Source of the DNA: Candidatus Babeliales bacterium
GTDB lineage: Bacteria > Babelota > Babeliae > Babelales > JACPOV01
Reading direction: 5' to 3'
DNA length: 5,427 nucleotides
NCBI GenBank assembly: GCA_020050475.1
Contig: JAGVKP010000086.1
Coordinates: 1 to 5,427, forward strand
The stretch's first letter is position 1; each line of letters opens with the position of its first letter. The notes beneath the pieces are model-generated. The model was not told the DNA's origin, did no database searches, and was given only the letters and a program-made list of their open reading frames with translations. The position numbers and the translations under genes were made by a program. Positions 1 to 5,427 of the stretch are shown here, piece after piece.

Positions 1-1
1 G

Positions 2-1126
2 AAACTTCCACTCGAAGGTACTCAGAGTATTTTTCTTTTTGGCCCCCGGGGAACCGGTAAAACTTCTTATATAAAAGAAAATCTTAAGAGCGACCTTTAT
101 CTGGATCTTTTAGATTTTTCTTTATATAGCACACTTTCTGCGCGGCCGGATCGCCTTGAAAATCTGATACCACCCGGTTATCAAAAGTGGGTGATCATCG
201 ACGAAGTACAGCGCGTACCGGAACTCCTGAATGAAGTCCACCGACTCATCGAACATAAAAAAATTAAATTCTTGCTCACCGGCTCAAGCGCTCGCTCCTT
301 GCGACGCGCCGGCGTCAATCTTCTTGCTGGTCGCGCACTTCGCTATCATATGCACACACTCACGATTCAGGAAGTAGGCGAATCTTTTAATCTTGAGCGG
401 GCATTGCTTTACGGCCTCCTGCCAACTGCGCTCACCCACCCCAATCCTGAAAAATATCTTGAGAGCTACGTACAAATGTATTTAAAAGAGGAGGTTTTTG
501 AGGAAGGGATCGCGCGCAAGATTGGTCTTTTTACTCGCTTTCTGCAGGTAGCGAGTTTTTCGCAAGGGCAAGTACTTAACTATTCTGAAATCGCACGTGA
601 AGCCGGCGTCAATAGAGCATTAGTAAGCACGTGCTTTGATATTCTTGAAGATCTCCTCATCGCTTCGCGCATTTCAGTATTTTCAATGCGTGCCAAACGA
701 AAAGTAATCAGCCATCAAAAATTTTATTATTTTGATGCCGGCGTATACAATACGATGCGCCCACGCGGCCCCCTTGATTCATTACAAGAAATTGGCGGTG
801 CGGCACTTGAGACAATTTTTTTCCAATCACTACGCGCTATCAATGACTATTACGAACTCGGGTATACGATATCATTCTGGCGCACACTTGATGGCAAAGA
901 GGTAGATTTTATTCTTTATGGTCCCCGGGGATTACATGCATTCGAAATAAAAAGCTCAGCTACGATAACACCCAAAACATTAAGCGGGCTTAAAAGTTTT
1001 CATGAAGAGTATCCAGAAGCACGACTTCATTTGATATATCTTGGCAAACATCAAGAGTATCACGGACCAGCCACTGCAGTACCATTTGAGCAAGCACTTA
1101 AAGAGCTCCCATCACTCCTGAACTAA
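2..1126 (+). CDS. AAA+ ATPase with DUF4143 C-terminal region, 5'-truncated by the window edge
   Basis: The open frame runs in from the left edge, giving 374 visible residues. The GTG at 191 is not the start: it is the valine inside the Walker B strand. Counting from base 2, Walker A is GPRGTGKT (residues 14-21), Walker B is WVIIDEVQ (63-70), and a sensor-1-like TGSSAR sits at about 93-98, followed by AGRA. This is the layout of the AAA_14/DUF4143 family. A winged-helix-like segment follows (about 192-220, YSEIAREAGV onwards). The C-terminal region carries EVDF...FEIKSS (D302, E315, K317), which resembles a PD-(D/E)XK nuclease core. Only a few N-terminal residues are likely missing. Members are common in archaea and host-associated bacteria, and their biological role is poorly defined. 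The gene ends in TAA and overlaps the 3' end of the convergent hydrolase gene. The family call is firm; no specific function is claimed. Confidence 0.9.
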   Translation, partial: KLPLEGTQSIFLFGPRGTGKTSYIKENLKSDLYLDLLDFSLYSTLSARPDRLENLIPPGYQKWVIIDEVQRVPELLNEVHRLIEHKKIKFLLTGSSARSLRRAGVNLLAGRALRYHMHTLTIQEVGESFNLERALLYGLLPTALTHPNPEKYLESYVQMYLKEEVFEEGIARKIGLFTRFLQVASFSQGQVLNYSEIAREAGVNRALVSTCFDILEDLLIASRISVFSMRAKRKVISHQKFYYFDAGVYNTMRPRGPLDSLQEIGGAALETIFFQSLRAINDYYELGYTISFWRTLDGKEVDFILYGPRGLHAFEIKSSATITPKTLSGLKSFHEEYPEARLHLIYLGKHQEYHGPATAVPFEQALKELPSLLN

Positions 1127-1735
1127 AACGGCACGTGCCGGTGCCGCGTCGCATCCAGGAATGAGTAATGGCAAACAGATCAGTTGGTACTGCCCGGAGG
1201 CAACGTCCGCTAAACGTAACCCTTCGATGATCGTAATTCCGCCACGCATCAAGGCAAGATGCGTTTCTCTATCCGGTTGATTGCGCTCAATTCCTAGATA
1301 ATCAATGCCGATCGTTTTAATTTTTTTCTCGACGAAGTATTCAGCTGCATCTCCTGCCACATAAATAAATGCGGGATCAAATACTTCATCAGCAGATCGC
1401 TTACTATTAATCGTTTTTAACAAAATGCGCTCGCCTACATGCAAATCTTTGCGCTCCAGATCTGCGCGCGTAATTGCTAAGCTGCAATGCGTAAGATCTA
1501 TAACGCGACACGGACCAATAAGATGATCATAGGGCTCTTTTTCTATCGTCGCGCCATCCGGCATAAAATGCGCCGGAGCATCGACGTGCGTACCCGTATG
1601 ACTATGAAAACCAAGCATCGATTCGCGCATTTTATCGGCTGCGATAGTCTTAATGGCGGTTAAAGAGACGGATTTGCGGTCTTTATATTCCGTCATGCCA
1701 TGAGTAATCGGCCAACTAATATCTATAAATCGCAT
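1112..1735 (-). CDS. Cyclase-family metal-dependent hydrolase (kynurenine formamidase-like)
   Basis: This 207-residue protein belongs to the cyclase family (Pfam PF04199), which includes KynB-type arylformamidases, isatin hydrolases and related enzymes that usually bind Zn or Mn. The signature HTGTHVDAPAH is present: H46, H50 and D52 would be metal ligands and H56 the likely catalytic histidine. The second ligand pair lies in ETHLALMRGGITIIEG, as H159 and E171. All expected active-site positions are therefore intact, and the length is normal. I chose ATG at 1735 (MRFIDISWPI) because a Shine-Dalgarno-like AAAAGGTGA lies just upstream. The in-frame GTG at 1741 sits inside that site and has none of its own. 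It follows murE by only 9 bases, so translational coupling is likely. No other tryptophan-degradation gene is visible, so N-formylkynurenine as substrate is unproven, and another amide or lactone is possible. The last codons overlap the convergent ATPase gene by 15 bases. Confidence 0.88.
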   Translation of the reverse strand: MRFIDISWPITHGMTEYKDRKSVSLTAIKTIAADKMRESMLGFHSHTGTHVDAPAHFMPDGATIEKEPYDHLIGPCRVIDLTHCSLAITRADLERKDLHVGERILLKTINSKRSADEVFDPAFIYVAGDAAEYFVEKKIKTIGIDYLGIERNQPDRETHLALMRGGITIIEGLRLADVASGQYQLICLPLLIPGCDAAPARAVLVQE

Positions 1736-1737
1736 GC

Positions 1738-1746
1738 TCACCTTTT
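1738..1746 (-). promoter_or_regulatory. Ribosome-binding site that decides the hydrolase start
   Basis: Read on the minus strand, AAAAGGTGA lies 2 bases before the ATG at 1735 (its AAGG core is 5 bases from that ATG). It starts inside the murE stop codon. Because the alternative GTG start (1741-1739) is part of this element, ATG at 1735 is preferred. The overlap with the end of murE fits translational re-initiation by ribosomes finishing murE. Confidence 0.55.
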
Positions 1747-1761
1747 ACAATGATTGTAAAA
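1743..1761. repeat. 19-base perfect inverted repeat at the murE/hydrolase junction
   Basis: Arms TTTTACAAT (1743-1751) and ATTGTAAAA (1753-1761) are exact reverse complements around a single central G at 1752. The element covers the last codons and stop of murE and the A-rich half of the hydrolase ribosome-binding site. In RNA it could fold as an 8-pair, A/U-rich hairpin with a 3-base loop. It could be a weak hairpin affecting hydrolase translation or a protein-binding operator. It is not a standard terminator, since it is A/U-rich and followed by GG. Confidence 0.6.
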
Positions 1762-3175
1762 TTTCACGTTCACTAAAATAAGTCTTGACGTTTGCAACCA
1801 GCTCATATTCGTCAGGCCCTTTACCAAGCAACGCAATAATTGAGCCTTTTTTGGATAGACGATATGCGTGCTCAATTGCTGCCCGTCGATCAACAATCGT
1901 CAGTACATTGCCTCTTTTACTTTCATCAATACCAGCAACAATCTGCTCAATAATCGTTTCTACTTTTTCAGAGCGCGGATTATCGGAAGTAATAATAATG
2001 GTATCAGCAAACTGTGCAGCGATCGCTCCCATTACCGGTCGCTTAGTCGCATCGCGATCACCGCCCGCACCAAAAACGACAATCAGATGATTAGTCAGCG
2101 TGCGCAATGTTGCAAAGACGGCAGTAAATGATGACGGATTATGTGCTTTATCAATAATACCGCGTGCACCATTGGGCAATGAATAAAGTTCCAATCGCCC
2201 GGGCACACCAGCAAAACTCGCGCAGCCGTGCGTAAGCTGCTCCGGTAAAATCCCCAGCTTGCGCGCCATGCCAGCAGCTGCCAAAAGATTATAGGCATTA
2301 AAATCACCAATAAGATTGCGTACTGGTAGCTCATATGATTGCTGCGCATCATACATTTCAAGATGGATGCCATTCCATCCTGACGAAACTAATCGCGCAT
2401 AATGCTGAGCCGTCGGCTCGTGCAGTGAAAAGTCTTCAATCATCGGGCAGAAATTTTTAAGGCGCTCAAAAAGTGGCATATCGCGATTTACCAGGCACGG
2501 CGCATCTTTTTTTACCTGCTGAAAAATGCGTGATTTTTCCTGAAAATATTCCTCGTACGTGCGATAAAATTCTGCATGCTCCTGAGAAAAATTAGTAAAA
2601 ACAATGCCATCAAACATCAGCCCACACACGCGCTCAAGCGTCAGCGCTTGTGCTGCCACTTCCATAACGACGTATTCAATACCAGCAAGCACGCATGCAC
2701 GAAAAAAGACTTGCAAATAGTCAGGCTGCTGCGTCGTCAACTCCGTTTCATAAACGGTATCATTGATAGCATTGTGCACCGAGCTTAAAAGCGCCACCTT
2801 TTTACCCGCAGTGCGCAAAAGATGGAAAAGTAAAAAACTCGTGGTCGTTTTCCCTTTGGTGCCCGTAATACCAATAATTTTAAGGCGTTCAGCCGGGTAA
2901 CCAGCAGCGTGCGCACTCAAGAGCGCCAGCGCACGGCGTGGGTTTTCAACGCGCATGAGCAACGCATTTTTGTGCTCAATTAATACACGTGTGCCCTCAT
3001 CTAAGTGCGCTTGCTGATCAATGACGATAATGCGCGCACCCTTTTCAAGCGCAGTCGGAATATATGCAGTACCATCCTGCTTGGCTCCGTGTACTGCGAC
3101 AAAAATCGAGCCCGGACCAATGTGATCAGTATGGCAAGCGACTGGATAGAATGATGGTAAGATAATATTTTTCAT
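1745..3175 (-). CDS. murE: UDP-N-acetylmuramoyl-tripeptide synthetase, meso-diaminopimelate type (MurE), divergent
   Basis: MurE is the cytoplasmic ligase that uses ATP to add the third residue to UDP-MurNAc-L-Ala-D-Glu in peptidoglycan synthesis. The 476 residues show the three Mur-ligase domains. The N-terminal UDP-binding domain contains PGSIFVAVHG (21-30). The central ATPase domain has P-loop GTKGKT (105-110) and a lysine, K214 in YFQEKSRIF, expected to be carbamylated. The C-terminal domain has GGDRD (371-375) and DNPR (398-401); DNPR indicates meso-DAP rather than L-lysine. Three usually conserved stretches differ: EVAAQAL (172-178) for EVSSHAL, DKAHNPSSF (342-350) for the DYAHTPD type, and GKGPD (451-455) for GKGHE. 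ATG at 3175 is the only credible start, since the frame closes with TAA 36 bases upstream; no Shine-Dalgarno sequence precedes it. It lies 45 bases downstream of the WD40 gene. MurE is well supported over MurF or FolC by DNPR and the overall order, although AHNP recalls FolC. Confidence 0.9.
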   Translation of the reverse strand: MKNIILPSFYPVACHTDHIGPGSIFVAVHGAKQDGTAYIPTALEKGARIIVIDQQAHLDEGTRVLIEHKNALLMRVENPRRALALLSAHAAGYPAERLKIIGITGTKGKTTTSFLLFHLLRTAGKKVALLSSVHNAINDTVYETELTTQQPDYLQVFFRACVLAGIEYVVMEVAAQALTLERVCGLMFDGIVFTNFSQEHAEFYRTYEEYFQEKSRIFQQVKKDAPCLVNRDMPLFERLKNFCPMIEDFSLHEPTAQHYARLVSSGWNGIHLEMYDAQQSYELPVRNLIGDFNAYNLLAAAGMARKLGILPEQLTHGCASFAGVPGRLELYSLPNGARGIIDKAHNPSSFTAVFATLRTLTNHLIVVFGAGGDRDATKRPVMGAIAAQFADTIIITSDNPRSEKVETIIEQIVAGIDESKRGNVLTIVDRRAAIEHAYRLSKKGSIIALLGKGPDEYELVANVKTYFSEREILQSL

Positions 3176-3182
3176 AAAGCGT

Positions 3183-3191
3183 AGTGTATCA
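3183..3191 (-). promoter_or_regulatory. Possible extended -10 promoter element before murE
   Basis: The minus strand reads TGATACACT, that is TG-N-TACACT, an extended -10 match with 4 of 6 bases of TATAAT. It ends 7 bases before the murE ATG, so transcription would begin at or next to the start codon and give a nearly leaderless mRNA. This fits the missing Shine-Dalgarno sequence. There is no recognisable -35 box at the right distance. The motif is short, so chance is a serious alternative, and murE may simply be read from upstream. Confidence 0.25.
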
Positions 3192-3220
3192 AAAACTTTT
3201 TCAGCGCGTTACCTCTTTCT

Positions 3221-5110
3221 TTATTTTCCCGTAAGCCAAGAATAAAAACGCTGTAAAAAGTTTTTTTGCACGGCTGGTGGAATAGCGGTAGTGGTCTTTT
3301 CTTGTACTGCTTTCTGCTCGGGTAGTACTTCTTCTACCCCCTCTTCTTTTGATAGCTTTTCAAGCTCCTTCATAATCTCTTGAGTCGTCATTTCTTTCGG
3401 CTTTTCTTCTTTTTTAAAATCATATCTACGCTCACGTTCTTCAAATTTGAGATGATTTCTTAATCTAATATCTAACGCAGGAGGCAGTTTCGAAAGAAGC
3501 TCAGAAAAATCTGTACTCAATTTCATAACATGAATAATCAATTTACTTTGCTGAACACCCTTTTCTTTGTGCTCCTTTTCCAAAACAGGTGAAATAAGGT
3601 TGGCTAAAATCATTTTTTCGCACAACATAAGTGGCTGACGAAAATTGAGCAATTGTAAATCGATCAATAGTAACTCACCATTCGAATCAATCGCCCTCAA
3701 AAGGTTACCATCCGGTAAGAATTGCAGTGCGCGAACTTCCCCTGGAACTTTTGCTTGTAAGAGCTTTTCACCTGTTGCCGTATTGACAATCGCAACCACA
3801 CCGTTCATGAAGCCCATGGCAACGATCGTTGATTTTTGATTGACAGCAATTGAAGATATTGGATTTGCATAAAGCTTAAACTCTTTATCCGCACTCACTA
3901 AACCTTTTACATTTTTTCTTATAAATTTTCCTGATTGTGTACCTACAAATAGATACTCACTTGCTGTATCAAAGCAAACCGCCGTGCTCGTTTCGCCAAT
4001 AACTATGGTACGGTTAAGCTTTCCCTCAGGAACGTCAAACAAAAAAACGCTTTTATCAAAGCCGGCTACTGCTAAATAGTTGCCATCAGGGCTGAATGCC
4101 ATATCAGTCACATAACCACCCAAATTAGCAAGGCTTCGCTGCTCATTTTTTTCATAAAGCACTACCTCATTGCCTTTACTGAAAGTAAAGATCGGCTTTT
4201 GTGGATGGGCGGCAACCGCCATCTGCGCCGCAGGAGCATTGACGGCAGCAATAGGCTTAAGTGTGTCAAATGCATACACTTTGGGGCCAGTTTCTGTTGC
4301 AGCAATTAACCACTCATTATTATTACCAACACTCAATGAAAAAATAGTTTTGCCGGCAGTGACAGATTTTCCTTGTTCAGGTTTTGCCAAACTACTGGTA
4401 CGAACTTTTCCTTGAGAAGCCAAAGCAAGAAGATCGCGGTCAAATTCAGCTGCCGAAACGCTTTTTTCTGGTAGGTTCATTTTCGTCGCCGCAATTTTTT
4501 GAATTACGATATCAAGGTAAGCCTCAACAAATTTTTTAATCTCTTGTTTGCGCGGCAACTGATCGATCATCGACTCAAACCAGGAACAAAAGTCAGTTAC
4601 GCGCAGTATCTGCTCAGATGGTTTTTTGGCAAGCCAATTTCGCTCCATCTTTTGGCCGGAAACCATCATTACCAAATCTTTCATAACAAGCAAAGAAAGA
4701 TTGGCAAGCTTTAAGTTTTCGGCGCCCTGCAAAAGCCAGGTTAGCGTATAGGGCGAATCGTACTCTTTCAGCTTAGCAACTAATTTTTTTTCATCATTCA
4801 ATACCGGCGCGACACGCATGAGCTGGTTAAACTGTACGTACGAAATTTCAGGGATAGCAATCTGTTTTTTATTCTGTAGTTCATTAATTTTTTTTGATAA
4901 AAGTAGCGACTTTTCTACAAGCACTTTGAAAATCTGCCGCGCAGCTGGCTTATCAATCATTATCGCTTTTTGTTGCTGCCCTTGCCCAAGAATCACCCGA
5001 AACGATTCAGGTAAATTTAAAGATGCGGGAGCGCTGGAAACTTTTTCCATTCCAAAAGTGTTCACGTACGCTAAGCAAAAAAAGATCAGTGCCATTATTA
5101 TTCGCTTCAT
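3221..5110 (-). CDS. Exported protein with Skp1/BTB-like N-terminal region and WD40 beta-propeller
   Basis: I recognise domains here but not a named gene. Residues 1-20 form a signal peptide (MKR, a hydrophobic core, then NTFG before Met-Glu), so the protein leaves the cytoplasm. Residues about 36-150 resemble the Skp1/BTB plan: a strand with IMIDKPAARQ, a helix SLLLSKKINEL, IAIPEISYVQFNQLM matching the 'ipLp.vs...l' step, then LTWLLQGAENLKLANLSLLVMKDL matching the 'll.AAnyLdi..L' helices. A helical linker follows (about 165-235). Six WD40-like repeats occupy about 253-487; the clearest is VTDMAFSPDGNYLAVAGFDKSVFLFD (335-359, interrupted by none of the usual insertions). The rest, 488-629, is helical and then rich in Lys and Glu (about 553-604), ending FLQRFYSWLTGK. 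A strong ribosome-binding site supports ATG at 5110. No catalytic site is visible. A binding or scaffold role is likely, and a host-directed effector role is inference. The WD40 call is firm; the Skp1-like call is moderate. Confidence 0.85.
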   Translation of the reverse strand: MKRIIMALIFFCLAYVNTFGMEKVSSAPASLNLPESFRVILGQGQQQKAIMIDKPAARQIFKVLVEKSLLLSKKINELQNKKQIAIPEISYVQFNQLMRVAPVLNDEKKLVAKLKEYDSPYTLTWLLQGAENLKLANLSLLVMKDLVMMVSGQKMERNWLAKKPSEQILRVTDFCSWFESMIDQLPRKQEIKKFVEAYLDIVIQKIAATKMNLPEKSVSAAEFDRDLLALASQGKVRTSSLAKPEQGKSVTAGKTIFSLSVGNNNEWLIAATETGPKVYAFDTLKPIAAVNAPAAQMAVAAHPQKPIFTFSKGNEVVLYEKNEQRSLANLGGYVTDMAFSPDGNYLAVAGFDKSVFLFDVPEGKLNRTIVIGETSTAVCFDTASEYLFVGTQSGKFIRKNVKGLVSADKEFKLYANPISSIAVNQKSTIVAMGFMNGVVAIVNTATGEKLLQAKVPGEVRALQFLPDGNLLRAIDSNGELLLIDLQLLNFRQPLMLCEKMILANLISPVLEKEHKEKGVQQSKLIIHVMKLSTDFSELLSKLPPALDIRLRNHLKFEERERRYDFKKEEKPKEMTTQEIMKELEKLSKEEGVEEVLPEQKAVQEKTTTAIPPAVQKNFLQRFYSWLTGK

Positions 5111-5113
5111 ACA

Positions 5114-5121
5114 TCTCCTTT
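5114..5121 (-). promoter_or_regulatory. Ribosome-binding site of the Skp1-like/WD40 gene
   Basis: On the minus strand AAAGGAGA precedes the ATG at 5110 with 3 bases between. It is the best Shine-Dalgarno match in the window and fixes the start so that the signal peptide begins MKRII. The remaining 5122-5181 is A/T-rich and shows neither a terminator for the symporter nor a convincing promoter. Confidence 0.75.
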
Positions 5122-5181
5122 ATATTTATTTTGTCTTACCGCATATGTATGGGCAAATGCAATTCACTGATAGTTTTATGA

Positions 5182-5427
5182 CTACGCGTGAGCCATCTGT
5201 TTTTTTAAAAAGGGCGTAAGCCAGACAAGACCGACAAGATTTAAAATAAGCAGTGCGGCATTGACCAAATCAGTCAAATTCCAAACCACCTCTACTTTAC
5301 CAAGTGCACCGCCAAATGCTGCTATACAAAAGAGCGCCTTAAAAATGCGTTCGTATTTTCCGTTGGTAAAAAAGAGCCAACAGTTGGTCGCAATATACGA
5401 ATAGGAAACGAGCACCCCAAGGCCAAA
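5182..5427 (-). CDS. Alanine/glycine:cation symporter (AGCS) family, C-terminal fragment
   Basis: The frame is open to the right edge, giving 81 residues before a TAG stop. The apparent GTG start at 5415 is an internal valine, because Phe-Gly-Leu-Gly precedes it in frame. The sequence reads like the last part of an AGCS sodium:alanine/glycine symporter (AlsT/DagA type): SYSYIATNCWLFF corresponds to the family's YYYIAE/SWSYYG helix, followed by a loop with KYERIFK, then the membrane helix IFKALFCIAAFGGALG, the conserved-looking VVWNLTDLVNA, and a last helix LLILNLVGLVWL before a short polar tail (KKQMAHA). The protein would sit in the inner membrane and import small neutral amino acids with Na+ or H+. 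It is the first minus-strand gene in the window, 71 bases upstream of the WD40 gene. Most of the gene, including the cation-binding region, lies outside, so substrate cannot be judged. Confidence 0.8.
   Translation of the reverse strand, partial: FGLGVLVSYSYIATNCWLFFTNGKYERIFKALFCIAAFGGALGKVEVVWNLTDLVNAALLILNLVGLVWLTPFLKKQMAHA

Noticed and set aside
191..1126. A 311-residue complete gene starting at GTG 191.
   Set aside because: The GTG lies in the middle of the Walker B strand, and the same frame upstream encodes an intact Walker A motif. The gene is truncated by the window, not started at 191.
1125..1146. Intrinsic terminator for the hydrolase: on the minus strand CGGCAC, a 6-base loop, GTGCCG, then TTTT.
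   Set aside because: It would release the RNA before the hydrolase stop codon at 1112-1114, the U-run is only four bases, and the bases are needed codons (APARAVL). It is more likely a by-product of coding sequence.
2095..2373. A 92-codon minus-strand frame with a hydrophobic start (YAILLVILMPIIFW), resembling a small membrane protein.
   Set aside because: It lies wholly within murE in another frame on the same strand, over well-conserved Mur-ligase sequence, and has no start signal of its own.
3191..3200. A possible terminator after the WD40 gene from the AAAAAC/TTTTT run.
   Set aside because: The arms are five A/T pairs with no room for a loop, there is no GC stem, and no following U-run is present on the minus strand.
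5128..5156. A sigma-70-type promoter for the WD40 gene: TTGCCC, 17 bases, CAAAAT on the minus strand.
   Set aside because: Each box matches only 4 of 6 consensus bases in an A/T-rich gap, which is expected by chance. Co-transcription with the symporter gene is equally likely.
4818..5219. A 133-codon plus-strand frame opposite the start of the WD40 gene and the intergenic gap.
   Set aside because: Its cysteine-rich CCCPCP stretch is only the antisense of a Gln/Gly-rich segment of the WD40 protein, there is no ribosome-binding site, and both opposite genes have strong family support.

Overview
The window holds five protein-coding genes, two of them cut by the window edges, and no RNA gene, insertion sequence or CRISPR array that I can see. 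One gene lies on the plus strand: the 3' part of an AAA+ ATPase of the DUF4143 type. Four lie on the minus strand. In their own direction of reading, from the right edge leftwards, these are the C-terminal end of an alanine:cation symporter (AGCS) protein, a 629-residue exported protein with a Skp1/BTB-like N-terminal region and a WD40 propeller, a divergent meso-diaminopimelate-type MurE ligase, and a metal-dependent hydrolase of the cyclase / kynurenine formamidase family.

The minus-strand genes are closely packed, with gaps of 71, 45 and 9 bases and no convincing intrinsic terminator between them. At least murE and the hydrolase look co-transcribed and translationally coupled. The ATPase gene converges on the hydrolase gene, and their 3' ends overlap by 15 bases. 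Coding density is close to 98 %.

The organism is a Gram-negative-type bacterium that makes meso-DAP peptidoglycan (DNPR motif in MurE). An exported protein that joins a Skp1-like fold to WD40 repeats, together with a DUF4143 ATPase, a divergent MurE and an amino-acid symporter, suggests a host-associated lineage living in protists. The style of the exported protein (short signal peptide ending next to Met-Glu, degenerate eukaryote-like domains) reminds me most of the candidate phylum Dependentiae (TM6). This placement is inference at moderate to low confidence and needs a phylogeny.

Two things deserve attention. The first is the exported Skp1-like/WD40 protein, a candidate mimic or effector related to eukaryotic ubiquitin-ligase architecture. 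The second is the MurE, which keeps the P-loop, the carbamylated-lysine motif and DNPR but departs from the family at three other normally conserved motifs. I found no evidence for a complete new multi-gene system.
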